This document shows, one piece after another, positions 48,950 to 61,367 of a DNA stretch of 64,000 bases. A program made the position numbers and the translations under genes. Within the stretch, counting starts at the first letter, position 1; each line of letters opens with the position of its first letter. Under the pieces are notes generated by a model. That model was not told the DNA's origin. It was given only the letters and a program-made list of their open reading frames with translations, and did no database searches. The stretch spans positions 45,598,593-45,662,592 of the forward strand of contig OX419759.1 of assembly GCA_948567375.1 (NCBI GenBank), given 5' to 3'. The stretch comes from Lunularia cruciata (Eukaryota > Streptophyta > Marchantiopsida > Lunulariales > Lunulariaceae).

Positions 48950-51245
48950 ACTCACCATAGATTTGCCATGTATATACTCACCATAGCAAAATTAAACTCC
49001 CAATAGCACTCATAAGGATTATTTGACGTTATTTTTCTCTCCTCATTTGATGGACATTGCTCCAACTATATCTTGAAATGACTTGCCATTGCAGTGCTCA
49101 CTGGTTTTGCATTCTCCATGCCAAAATGAGCAAGTAATTTCTCCAAATATCTCATTTGAGATATCCATAACTTTCCTTTGCTCTTGTCCCGGTGGATTTC
49201 AATCCCAATCACCATCTTTGAAGAACACAAGTCCTTCATATCAAACTCCTTACCAAGGTTTGCTTTCAATTTGTCCACCTCAACCATATCCTCCATGGCA
49301 ATCAACATATTATTCACATATAGGACCAAAATGATTAAATCAAATACTCTTGGTCCATGTAGCTTCTTGAGGTACACTCAAAAATCTGACTCACTTCTGT
49401 TATATCCATGCTTCAACATGAAAGCAACAAATTTCATGTACCAAAGTCTTGGACTTTGGTTCTGTGCATATAAAGACTTTTTATAACTTGCAAACTAGGT
49501 TTTCATTCCTTGGTACCACAAAACCTTCAGGTTGATGCATAAAAGTCTCTCCTCCAATTCTTGGTGTTAGAAACCAGTTGTAACACTAGTTGCTCCAACT
49601 CCAAGTTATGCAACACAACTATTACCAACAATACATGAAATGAAGAAATTTTTACCTTGGTGAAAAGATCTCATTGAAGTCAATATCTTCTTTTGGCTAT
49701 AATCCTTTGCTACAAGCATTGCTCTGTATTGATCTTCCCTGGATTTGGACGTCCTCCTTCTTCCAAAATATCCATCTGCAACTAATTGCGCTCTTTCCCA
49801 TAGGCAATTTTTCAAGTCTCTAAGTTTGTATTTTGGCCAAAGACTTCATCTCCTCATCCATTGCACAATGCCATTTTTTACACTCTTATTTGACTCCATC
49901 ATGTGAGTCTCATCTAAAACTACATTCCTACTTAGAACAAGGCAACACCTCTTTGGATCCCATAATCTATATCCCTTTGTATACATCTCATATCCCAAGA
50001 ATATACATTTTCTATATTTAGAATCTAACTTTGTCCTTTGTTCTTGTTAAATATGAACATAAGCTTTGCATCCAAACACTCAAAAGTGAAGCATAATCAA
50101 CATGCCAACCTGTCCATTTTTCCATAGGTGCCTTACACTCAATAGTGGCTGAAGGAGAAATGTTTACCCAATGACTAGCCATATTGAAAGCTTGTGCCCA
50201 AAAGCTATTCTCCAATCCAGAGTTGCTTAACATACTTCTTGAATTCTCCAAGAGTGTATGATTATCCGCTCTTCCACTCCATTTTGTTGAGGTGTACCTA
50301 GTATGGTAAAGTGATGAAATATCCATTCACTCTTACAATATCTTTCAAACTCTCCAGGTTTGTATTCTCTACCATTATCAGATCTCAAACACTTGACTTT
50401 CCTTTCGGTTTTATTTTCCATCATCACCTTCCATTGTTTAAAGATAGAGAAGACCTCTAATGTTTGCTTCATGGTGTATATCTATACTCTCCTAGAGTAA
50501 TCATCAACCAAAGATACAAAATATAATGCTCTAGATCTTGAAGCTTTAGGTGTAGGGTACCAAACATTGGAATACACATAGTCTCATATCCTCTTTGTGC
50601 AATGAACTCTTGTGGAAAAGCTTACCCTCCATTGCTTTCTTGTTACACAATGCTCATAGAATTTTAGCTTACAACTTCTAAGAGCCTTCAAAAGTTGTTG
50701 CTTGGACAGTGCACTTAGACCCCTTTCACTCATATGATGGAAATGGAGGTGCCATAAGTGAGTGACATCTTTGGGATCTTCTTTTTCATAAATAGTAATT
50801 GCCACTCCTTTGGTAACCCTTAATCTCCAAACATAACTCATAAAGCTCATAAAAAACTCCAACATAGCTCATAAAGATTTCCTATCTTCTTGCTCTTCAT
50901 GGAAACCAGTGATCCTTTTGTTACCTTGCGTATTCTATTTTCTGCTCCCCACCTCCAACCATTTGACTCTAAAGTGCCTAGTGATACCAAATTCTTCCTT
51001 AACTCAAGAACCTGCCTCACGTCAGCAAGAGTTCTTGCAACACCATCAAACACCTTAATGTGTATTGTACCAATGACAATAGCTTTACAAGCCATGTTGT
51101 TCCCCATTATCATAGATCTTCCATTGAATGGTTTGTATTCATCAAACCACTCCTTATTTGGATACATATGATAAGAGCAACCAGAGTCCAAATAAGCTAG
51201 GCTAAAAACTCCACTATAGGATAGGCACTTTAGTTTATACACCTA
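48950..51245 (-). mobile_element. Ty1-copia fragment (protease to RT)
   Basis: On the - strand from the right, the protease reads LDSGCSYHMYPNKEWF (frame 50847-51242), with DSG intact. The pre-integrase follows (HLWHLHFHHMSERGLSAL, CKLKFYEHCV), then the integrase core (CLRSDNGREY, FHHFTILGTPQQNGVEER, frames 50018-50472). RT ends the fragment (frame 49066-49377; LVLYVNNMLIAMEDM). The catalytic YVDD is YVNN here, so this RT is dead by sequence. A few bases of RNase H-side sequence remain to 48950. Gag and LTRs are missing. It preserves more of integrase than the other fragments. Confidence 0.87.
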
Positions 51246-52397
51246 GATCCCGGTCATTCTTTAGCACTCCGCTGGTTACAAAGCAAGTAGGCACTTGCCA
51301 TTAAGTAGGAAAAGTCCTTTGCATGTTTTCCTTGGGCAAAATCACTCTCCCACATAACAGAAATCAGCTTTTTACATCCCACTTTCTCTAGTGACACACT
51401 TGCCCGCAGAGTGGCATTGGTTATCTTGTAGGTACCCGCGCTTAGCAGCAAGTGCTGTCAAAGGTAAGTGACATTGGCAGAAAGCTCAAATTGGGCTGGA
51501 ACTTCCCTCCAAAGTGCCAAGGTGGCACTTGGAACTTGGGCCTGTATGCCTCACCTACTGGCACTCCAAGTGCTGCATTTCCTACAAACACTCCAAATGA
51601 TCCTTCAACACTCCAAGTGCTATTCCATCCTCGTGCACTCAAGGTCATTCTACAGCTCTCCAAGTGCTCTTAATTTCCTTTGTGATACCACTTTCCTTGT
51701 CACCCTGATACTTTGCCTTATAGCTCGTATGGTCTCCATACTTATTCTTCCTATCTGCATTTGGGATTATCTTACATCACTCTGAGTGATGAACATCCTA
51801 CAAGTAGGCGAGCTTGCAAATACTTTGGATTATTCTACATCACTCTGAGTGCTTCTACCATCCTAAATTGCAAGGATCACTCCTCCAAATACCCCTCCAT
51901 TTGAGGCACTAATTGTGGCATTGATTGTTGGGGTGTCAGATTCTCTAAGTTGAAGCCATGTATCTAGGACCATTTAAGCAACAAAGTATTTGATGGAGGT
52001 TTAAATTTCAGGAATATTCAAGTGCTGATCTGTTCACTTTCTCTGCATTGTACATTAAGTATACTGATTGCAAGTAATTAAGGCCTTAGCATGAACATAC
52101 ATGGTTGCTGATATAAAGTACCATGTATATCTAGCTGAAGTGTATTCTTAGGATAAGTTTTACTTGTAATGAATTAATAAGTTTTACAATTAATAGATTA
52201 GCAAGGTTTTGACAATAATAAGGACATCAAAGGTGCTCAGCCAGGTATGGTCTTACAGTTATAACCGTGTTCATATATGGTAGTCACCTGAAGACTCCAT
52301 AAATTGTATTGCACCAATGGGAGTCAATTTAAAATACCACCACCTAGAGATAAAACACACCAAGTAGTTATGAGAATTTGTAGCTTTTACTATACTC
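51246..52397. other. Intergenic with scattered ctccaagtgc motifs
   Basis: From 51490 to 51870 the word ctccaagtgc or ctctgagtg recurs about seven times at irregular spacing. The phrase tacatcactctgagtg occurs twice (about 51772 and 51837) in a roughly 65-bp tandem. The open frames on both strands here (51442-51785) follow from this composition. No gene is recognised. It could be retroelement 5' leader or LTR sequence. Confidence 0.4.
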
Positions 52398-53480
52398 ATG
52401 GAGAATGACGAGTCTTCTTCATATGAGGATGCAATGCAAGAGTCTCAACAATGTTACATTGTGATGAAAAAGGAGATGGATTTTTTTTCTCAAAGAACCA
52501 GAATTCTAGTGAATTTACTCACTAGGGAGAAGACACTTCATTGCACATGGCTAACCTGAAAAACGAAGATCTTTCTGAAGAAGGTGGAGATTGATAAAAG
52601 GAAAGAATGGTACAAAAAAGATTTTGCCAACAAGAAGGGATTGACTTCAACAAGATCTTTTGATCAATGGTAAAAAAACGATTTCCATTTCTGACATCAT
52701 CTAGAGTTGGATCAGTAAGATGATACAATCAATTTTTGCATAGAGAATTGGAAGAGAAGATTCATGTGCATCAGGTAGAGGGTTTTGCTATACAGGGGAA
52801 GGAGAATGAGGTTTGCAAGTTAGAGAAATTTCTATATGAATGGAAGAAGAGTCCTAGACAATGGTATGAGAGGTTTGATATTTTATAGTAAAGATTGGAT
52901 GTAGAGTCAAGTTAGATTTTTGTGTGTATCTCAAGGAGCTATAAGGAAAAATATTCTTTGATTTAATAGTCTTGATATTGTATGTGAATGATATGCTCAT
53001 ATGATTGTTGTTGTGGACATGGCCAAGGTGAAGAGGTTAAAAGCACAGCTAAGTAAGGAATTCAACATGAAAGACTTGGGTCCTTCAAAGAGAGTACTTT
53101 GGATTGATATTCATAAAGATAAGAGCAAGGGTAAACTCAAGATGTCCAAGAAGAGCTACATACGAGAGCCGCAAACAAGGTTTGGCATGGAGAGTGCCAA
53201 ACTTATAAGTACTTTGTTAGCATCTCATTTTTGATTGTTATTGGTGCAATATCCTTTAGATGAAGAATAAAGGAGATCTAGCATTTTCTATGCATATAAT
53301 ATTGGGAGCTTAATGTATGGAACGGCTTACACTGGACTAGATATCTCACATGCTATTAGCATGTTGAGTAGATATATGGCTGACCCAAGAAAGCACTACT
53401 AGGAAATGGTGAAATGGATCCTTTGTTACTTGAAAGGAAAATTGATGTTGGTACTATCTTTGACATAGAAAAGGTGTAAT
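52398..53480 (+). mobile_element. Ty1-copia fragment (RT to RNase H), plus strand
   Basis: This is the only copia fragment on +. The RT starts near 52398 (EDAMQESQ, YIVMKKEMD). HVHQVEGFAIQGKENEVCKL then runs into EKFLYEWKKSPRQWYERF (about 52740-52880), the typical copia RT text. After frameshifts it continues with MKDLGPSKRVLWIDIHKDKS (53001-53234). GSLMYGTAYTGLDISHAISM and ILCYLKGKLM (53290-53450) follow, the bridge to RNase H. The YVDD block is not preserved. It is more diverged than the minus-strand fragments, so it is another family or older. Confidence 0.85.
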
Positions 53481-53738
53481 GTATATTGGTTGACTGGAAT
53501 TTGAGCTTCCAGTGACTCAAGTGCATTAAGGATATGATCAAGGTTTAACAAGGCCTCTTCTATGCCAAAAATTCTATGGCAATAGTGGTCCTTTTGAGAT
53601 AATCATACTTAACACCAAACATAGTTTTAAGGGTTTGGTGAACATCAATGACAAAGAAAGGGAATTTAACAAACATAAAACATGTAAACTTTGGAAACTC
53701 AAGAATTTATTGATGAATAGTGTCTGGCTATCCCTATA
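53481..53738. other. Spacer, no gene
   Basis: AT-rich sequence between the copia fragment and a microsatellite. Nothing is recognised. Confidence 0.3.
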
Positions 53739-53739
53739 T

Positions 53740-53766
53740 CCCTATATATAAATAAATAAATAAATA

Positions 53767-53800
<34 letters not shown>

Positions 53801-53803
53801 TAG
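53740..53803. repeat. Compound microsatellite (AAAT)n(AT)n(AG)n
   Basis: A run of about six AAAT units passes into AT and then AG dinucleotides. It combines the two transitions seen separately at 22606 and 28027. Confidence 0.97.
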
Positions 53804-56090
53804 AGTATAATTCCTAGGAGGAAGCATTGTGCTTTGGCTTATGTTAGTACCATTAGGAATTATAGTTTCTCATTGGCTTCTTAAGTTTAATGTATAATTA
53901 TGCTTGGAACACTTTATCACCTCTCTAGTCTCTTGCCTTCTACAAAAGTCCCCACAATGGAACTAAGAACGTGAGTTGGCATAACTCTCATTACAGATAA
54001 ACCTCTAATTGCCAATAAGGTAGCACACTATGGGCTAAGAAGATAAGCAACTAAACTCCATCACACTCCTCTATGGGTGTCTCCGAAACTGAACCCATTG
54101 TTCACTAGAGAACTCAGTAAGAGAGACACATTTTTAAATGAAAAGATGATAATTATCGTCTCCTCCTTGATCTATATACTACATATATATTTACAAAATA
54201 ATTATAAAAACTTGAAGAATTACTAAAATAATTCAAGATACTAAGTAAAAGGTCATCTATAAAAAAGAAGAAGGTCATCTATGAAGAAATATGTATAAAA
54301 AAAAAAGTGTCCACTGTTTGAGGATATAATTATTTCTTGAACCCCCGTAATTCCTGACACTTCGATTAGGAGCCAATACATCACTAGAAATGATTTTCCA
54401 TCCTAAATTTAAGGTGATTGGATTTGCACCAAAAGAAACTATAAATTGGAATTAAATAAAATTATATAAATAAAATTTAAATATTAAAATGACAATAATA
54501 TTCTTGAAATAATTATTTTCTCTATTTTCGGTTATTTTAATTTATTACAAATTCAGAACCATCTTAAAAATCTTTAATCATACAAAAAAGCCTAATTTAA
54601 TATAAAGTAACTCTTCTACAGGGTTCTTGCACCAACAATAATTTTTGCACATTTTGATGTAATCGCTTCCAATATTCTAATGAAAGGTGGGCAAACTGAT
54701 TGTGAAGTTCAGGTGTGAATTCTTTTACTAGATTCATATACATATAAAATTACAATCTTTTATCATTACATATAATATTTTAACATTTGCTTCAATTTAT
54801 TTATGTAATTATTTCATGATGGAGCGAAACAAAATATATATCTTTGAATTTTTTTGGAAGTGGTCATTGATTAAATAAGAACACAAAAATCACATATACT
54901 ATCCAAAGTTCTCGAAATAATATATGTCCCTAAACTTATGGGTTTGACGCTCTATACATCATCCGTTTACTTGTTTCTTGGTTATTCAAATGTGGGTGGT
55001 ATAGTTCAATATTTTTAAATTTCCGGATCAGTCAAAGATTTTGTTTTCTCTAACGGATGAAGGTGAATTTGTACACTTGTTGAGACTACTTCGCAACGTC
55101 AAGGTGTCAGAATTCTAACTCAAAGCCTAAGTTCGTTCCACTTTCCAAACCTCATCATATTTCATCCGTCTCACAGGATATTAATTGTTATCACGGCGAC
55201 ATGACGAGCTACACCAAAACCTTGCCAGAATAGACGTTTCTTCTACCACCAGAGAGGAATTTGTAAACTCCAGAAATTCCACGGACAGAACATAAGTCCC
55301 CGGTCCATGTGCCTTTCTGAAAGGAATCAGATTTCTAATCTAGACTTATATACACACTATCCGAATAGCGCTGATAGACCTGTGAACGGCTTGAAGGATC
55401 CTCCTACAAGGTGAATCTGTAACCTGTTCCAGGTGCCAGTGGATGCAGACTCAGTGAGAGCCTACATCCGAAGTGCCAGTTTTACCATCTCATTGTCTAG
55501 CGTCAGGTACAATCGAGTTTCATTCTGTGAGAACGACTAGTTTGCCCAAATTCTGTAAATTTCTCTTATCATCGAGTTTGGACAATAAAAAAGAAAACTT
55601 CAGTTAGGTTGTTCAGTTAAAGTGCGTGAACACGGAACTGACGGGATCCTGCGGATGCTGCTTCTTCATCATAAATGAGTAAGTTGAAGTTAATACGACG
55701 ACGCTTGAGGATGACCTCAGATACTATACAAGGTTTCCCGTTCCCTACTAAAGCTTGTTTGTTTCTGACTAGATGGCTGGTCATCTATAGAATATCTAGG
55801 AAGTCTTACGCGGGTTTTACTCCTTAGGAGTATTTACTGTCATCCTTGCCACCCAAAACAATCTATCACCTCAGCTGCAACTATGCAAAATCTACAGGAG
55901 TGCTTCACAACAGTCATCGAATCCACCCCGGTGCCTCATTCCATGCCAAGAATCCTTCTAAATCTTAGTCTAACATTAAAGTTATGCGTTCCTGGTTCAT
56001 CAACATTTATTCCGATAGATCATGTCTAACACAGAGCACGAAGGTATGGGAGAAAAGACAAGGCTGTTGCAGTCTTCAGGTCGCCCAAAT
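53804..56090. other. Intergenic, unique; less AT-rich from about 55100
   Basis: No long open frame and no match to other blocks. The last kilobase has a more balanced composition and may hold distal promoter of the peroxidase gene. No motif can be assigned. Confidence 0.4.
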
Positions 56091-56094
56091 GACG

Positions 56095-56333
56095 TATAAA
56101 TGGTGGGCTATCACGGATCACAACTCACAAGTCGAGAGTTCTTCTCCACACCCTTCACCTTTGCACGTAAGTGAAGTTTTTTCTTGGTGTTTACATGTTT
56201 GAACTAGGTCTTGCCAATAGGTCTAAGTGCATATACATGACATCACCTCAATTGAGTCACACTGATCAACTTCAGATTCGTTATTCAAATTTGTTCTTGC
56301 TATTCCTCACGCGCTGTTTTTATAATTGTGCAG
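56095..56333 (+). promoter_or_regulatory. Peroxidase TATA box and possible 5' leader intron
   Basis: TATAAAT at 56095-56101 is the only good TATA box upstream of the gene, about 360 bp before the ATG. A leader that long is easier to accept with an intron: GTAAGT at 56167 and GTGCAG ending at 56333 would remove 167 nt. Both signals are seen; their use is inferred. Confidence 0.4.
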
Positions 56334-56456
56334 AAAGGTGGTTTTGACCATTTGCGTGGGTCGAACTACCTTTGGCTAGGTAAGGGATCACGAATCTTAC
56401 GTCGATACAGGAATTAGACGACAGATCAGAAGATATTAGCAAACAAGGTCCCCACA

Positions 56457-58254
56457 ATGGCATTCTCACAGTCGACACTGTCGTACTTGGCAATGAGCGT
56501 GATGATGTTTCTGCTGGGAGTAGCAGCAGTAGTTTCAAACGCCGAACTTTCTGTAGATTTCTACAAGAATACCTGTCCACAGGTGACAACCGTAGTGAAG
56601 CAACAGGTAGATGCAATTGTCGAGGCAGATTGGGGATTGGCTGCAGGTCTTATGCGTTTGCATTTCCATGACTGCTTCGTTGGAGTAAGTTACTATTTTC
56701 TATTATCCACTCCAAATTTGTTCCCAAGATTTGAAAAGGTTTCTAGTCCGAATCTTTATGATAAGCAAATTCTGTGTACTATGTCGAGAACACTTAAGCT
56801 TGTACAGGAAACTTGAAAGTGCCAGTTTTGTGACGAGATTTGCAATATGTGAATATACAGGGTTGTGATGGATCCGTGCTTCTCAACTCAACCCAAGATA
56901 TGGTAGCCGAAAAGGATGCTCTACTAAACAAAGGGTCTTTAAGAGGTTTCGAGAAGATTGATGAGATCAAAATGAAGCTCGAGTGTGAATGCCCTGGTGT
57001 GGTATCATGTGCTGACATTTTGGCTTTGGTAGCACGAGACGCAACTGCCAAGGTGAGTGAGTACAGTCTGAAATTGCTTCCTGGACATCTACCGGTGCCA
57101 CGTACAAAGATGAAAGCAAAAGAGGACACAAGCAAGGACCACAGTTTCAAGTGATTATGCCTGACCATGATAAGCTATAGACATTATGTAAGCTATAAGA
57201 TAGCTTAGATAAAGGACTAGTTATAGCTATTGACAATCTATAACCACAAAAAAAAAATTTGATTATTTCATCCTTGCGACGTGAAGACGCTACCATTGCC
57301 GTTGAAGATAGAAGTTCAAAGTTCCATGCAGAACTATCATCAGAACAGAAGATGAGGCTTACTATGTTGCTGTGTGTATATGACCACATCCCACAGGTTG
57401 GTGGCTGGGCTTGGCCAGTATTCCTGGGCAGAGTGGACGGGGCTGTTTCAATCGCGGAAGCAGTAAACAGCAGCTTGCCCAAACGCACAGACGATTTTGC
57501 CCAGCTGGTTGCTACTTTCGCGAAAGTTGGACTTGACGCACGGGATATGATTATCCTGTCAGGTACAAGCGGACACCCAAAAGTTTTCACGTTTACTCAA
57601 GTGATTTCACATTTAGGCATCCTTTCAGAATTTTGTTCACAGTTGCAGTTCAATTAGGTGAGCATGAAACCGTGTGGTTTCAGATCTACTGATTCCTGTG
57701 CTTATAAGTTTTCAACATCTAGAATCAATCCTGTTAAACAAGATACACATACTTAGCGCTTTATCGACCTAGCCTGAGCGCACTGCAGATTGAACACATG
57801 CTATCCTCCCTCATCGTAATCCTTTTGCTTGACCTCATGATCAAATACAGGCGGACACTCCATTGGACAATTTCACTGTGGAGCATTCCTTGAGAGACTG
57901 TACAACTTCGATGGTCAAAATAACACAGACCCTTCATTGGACGCAGCTTTTGCTGCCTGGCTCAAGACTCGCTGCCCAGAAGACCAGCCTCTAAACTTCA
58001 TGGCCTCGGACTCAACAAATGGGACTTTCGATTCTACTTATTACTTGGATCTTCTGACAAACAAAGGACTTATGGAATCAGACGTGACACTCATGAGCGA
58101 CCCCTTGGGTGTACAATACGCTATCAAGGCCGTGCAAGACTCTCAGTCATTCTTGTACGATTTCGGAGTGGCTATGATCACAATGGGCAATATTCAGACA
58201 GTGAATCCTTATGGATGGAGGAAACACTGTGCTGTTGTCGAAGCCCGCTCGTAA
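56457..58254 (+). CDS. Class III (secretory) peroxidase, four exons
   Basis: A haem peroxidase of the plant secretory pathway, acting on phenolics and lignin precursors in the wall or vacuole. Exons 56457-56684, 56861-57052, 57397-57562 and 57851-58254 join in frame at GT/AG borders (phases 0, 0, 1) to 329 aa, the usual family length. A signal peptide covers about residues 1-29 (ending VVSNA). Mature-protein features: Cys40; the distal site RLHFHDCF with Arg67 and His71; GCDGSVLL (calcium site) from residue 77; EKDA; and [17 protein letters not shown] at 120-136. [15 protein letters not shown] starts exon 3, and [16 protein letters not shown] carries the proximal haem ligand His198, split by intron 3. 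The C-terminal part has [27 protein letters not shown] and a last Cys in KHC. Intron 1 after HFHDCFVG and intron 3 in LSGG match conserved class III intron positions. No key residue is missing. The flanks are unique sequence, so it is single copy in this window. Confidence 0.96.
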
Positions 58255-58674
58255 TGGTAACTGATTCCCTTGCGAAGCAATGGAGCGGTCAAATGTTAGG
58301 GCCAGCATACTAGCAGTTCAGGGATATCCTCCGACAGATGCAATAAGATTGCACGGCAGGATTGGATTTCAGCTCTGCATGTTAGATTTATCCCTAGCAA
58401 TTGCAAATTATTGTTGGGGGATCACAGTTCAAGTCTTTTGATCTACTTTCGGACAATTTATCTGGAAGATCCCTCCTGTTTCTGAAGCCATAAATGGAGC
58501 GCTGTGTGCACCTGCAGTTCCGCAACATAACGGGTACAAGGAGTTTGCATCAACGTTCAATTGATGCAAATTGATGATGAAATCTGATGTGCAAGTTCAG
58601 ACAATCAGTTTGGACATTCCAGTTCCTATCTAGTTCTCAACTGTAATCTGTTACATCAAGTTGGGTTAAAGTTC

Positions 58675-58680
58675 AATAAA
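58675..58680 (+). terminator. Candidate polyadenylation signal of the peroxidase gene
   Basis: AATAAA 420 nt after the stop codon, in an AT-rich context. No nearer copy was noticed. Confidence 0.5.
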
Positions 58681-58689
58681 CATCTGAGC

Positions 58690-59555
58690 ATCTTTCAATG
58701 AATTTTCTCAGAAATATTGAGTGATTCTAGATTCCTGGATATGGGTATCTTTGAATGGAGATTTCTAATTTCAAAGCTTAGCTAAACATAATCGAGGCTC
58801 AACCCTGACTTTAGAAGCATCAGCCACCTTCAAATTCAACCAAGCAGCTACAGGATTTCTATGAATATTTTGACAATGGACGAAAAAGACATCGACGGTA
58901 TAGGATATACCCAGGCTTATAGTGACTTGAGGTGTGAAGGAATTTTTGGTTATAAATATTAGTATTTCAACGTGATTCTGAACGAAAAGAAAAAGATGGA
59001 AACGGGTCAACATCTCACTACTAAAATATTCACTAACAGATGAACTGGGAACAGCATAATAGTCCCTAATAGCTACAAGTACAGCATTTCTCTTCTCATG
59101 GAGCCATCCTGGACATCAATCTATGCGTACTTACTCGACGATTTCAAGTTGAGCAATCTAAGTTCAGTGAGATTTAGATTTTCCATGTTTACGTTTATCT
59201 TTATTCCTTTTAGGGTTTGTTCCTTGCAGCTTCGGTAAAAGTCTTGGTTTTGAGTTTGATCACCGATTTAGCAAATATGTCTTTACATCTTTAAAGAAGT
59301 ATCCAACGAATACATTTGATCTGTTTCATCTTCATTGCAAATAGAATTTCTCTTACGAAACTTGTTGAATTTATAGCCATAATAAAGAGAAGGAAGAAGC
59401 AGTAAACGGAGACCCACCCAGATCTTATTATTCTTCCTTCGTTGGGTACTCTTTGACAGTGTTTTCTTCTGGATTATATATGAACAAAGTGTGATAGCAT
59501 TATTAAAAGCCAGATTGGTTCTGGAAATAGTCCAGCGCAGCAGGTGCTTCTAGCT
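58690..59555. other. Intergenic between peroxidase gene and block D
   Basis: AT-rich unique sequence. The minus frame 58771-59013 has no recognisable domain. Confidence 0.4.
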
Positions 59556-61264
59556 ACGAATTCGACATTAGGTGAAGACGTGACTTCCCAACACCCACGG
59601 GCACCACACATCTTTGGTACGGAGATGGTTTGCTGTCCGCTCGAAATGGACGGTCCTTGACCGAAGGCAACCGGGTTGTTGTTGTTAACCACGAAGTCCA
59701 TGTGGGCCTCAAGGTAACCGTGGCCACTGTGGTCAACCTGAACTTCCTCGCAAGAGACTCCGCCCCCACGGAGATTTGGAGGGAGATTTGGAGGCCCTTC
59801 CCCAGCGTGATTGGGAGCGAAGCCCCGATGATTACCTGAGGATCGCTCCGTGGACGGTGACACAAGTTCCATGTTTAAAGGACATCGGCGGATTCAAATG
59901 GGAAATTTACGAATTTCTGATGGGACCCCGAACCACTGCCCGCAAGTTTTCTGTTAGGGTATTGTAAAAAAAACTTTTACATATATGTAGAGTACGAATA
60001 CGAAAAAGAAATTAACACGTTTATAGTCCGGGCTGCATTGTTTGGAAGAAATTTCTATTTCAATGGTGGGTTGATGTTTCCGTATTAGATTAGTTAGAGT
60101 TGATGCTTCCGTGTTAGATTAGTTAGAGGTAATTAGAATATAATTAATCATTTTAGAGGTGGAAGAATATTAACTTGTGGAATATTCATTATTTCTTTCT
60201 AACTAAAGCTTAGAAATTCATAGGTAAGCCTCAGCCTCCCATCAAATATAACGAATCATCTTTCTTCTTCTGATCTAGTAAGGGTGGATGTAGTCTGGGT
60301 ACCATAAAATATCCCCTATCGCATACTCTTATCACGTCCACAGAATTTTTCCTCACGTACTGTACAAATAGTTACTGCTTTTCTACATTACCCCCAAATT
60401 CCTTAGATTGAATTATTGAAAGTACTTTTCAGAGAGAAGTACATATGCATTGATATACATGTACCTGTACTAGAGGTGTGAGAGTTTATAGATAACACCT
60501 AATATCCAGTTAGTTAGAGTATTTAAGTCGTACCTTTGAGTAAGTCATTTATTCCATCAAGATGTTTGCAGCCTAGTCAAAAAAGCTTGAGCAGCGAGAC
60601 GAGAGAGTAGGAATCTGGAGAAGCAAGGCCAAGGAACACTCTCAAAATTTTCATTAACTTAGAACGTGCATACTAGCATACAGGTCTTCCATTTTTCACT
60701 TCATGCAACTAGATTTGCAACAAGAGGAAATTTGTAGTAATGTTTTGTATCCCTTTTTGTGTTCGTTGTATGTTGTAAATGTTTTATAGATTTGCATCGG
60801 TATTTATGAAAGTGTTTGATAGGTTATGGATAGACATTTTGCAATGCATCAAGAGCGATAGAAGCTTTTTCTTGGTGTAGAAATGCAAAGCACTGAGATA
60901 CTGTAAGAGATTTTTCAAATCTAAGTGTAAATTGGAACACAATGGGGACAAGGAGATATAATATATATTAGTTGATTTAATAGAGAGAATTTATTGATTT
61001 GTAAATGCAAGATGATGATTGTTTTCAAATCAAAGAAATTTAAAGGATTATAAATGAGACAGTAGAACAAGCCATAGTAGATGGAGTAGAGAACGATTGG
61101 TAGAGCAAGAATAATGATAATGATGTAGAAATGTACATCTATGCATTCATCAAAGAGAAGTATTTAGAGACTAATCAATTGTAGAACCACAAACCAGATG
61201 TGGACTAGATGGATTATGCTTCATGAGCAATGTGCTTCAAAGAAGAACCGCATTGTCTCGTAGT

Positions 61265-61342
61265 AAAGACGGGCATGGGACAGGATTGTGCAAAACGAAT
61301 GGAGTCACTCGTTTTGCACCATCCTGTCCCATGCCTTTCTTT
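61265..61342. ncRNA. Hairpin, microRNA-precursor-like (copy 2)
   Basis: The arms 61265-61298 and 61309-61342 pair at about 31 of 34 positions around a 10-nt loop (61299-61308). The core ggcatgggacaggat pairs with atcctgtcccatgcc without a mismatch. Pairing drops away just outside. Stem length and symmetry suit a short plant microRNA precursor or a recently formed inverted duplication. No RNA evidence is available. Confidence 0.5.
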
Positions 61343-61367
61343 AGATGGTACTTCTTCAAATTTCAAA

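Noticed and set aside
57147-57590. 147-codon minus frame across the peroxidase gene
   Set aside because: It is antisense to exon 3 and intron 2 of a well-supported gene and has no domain.
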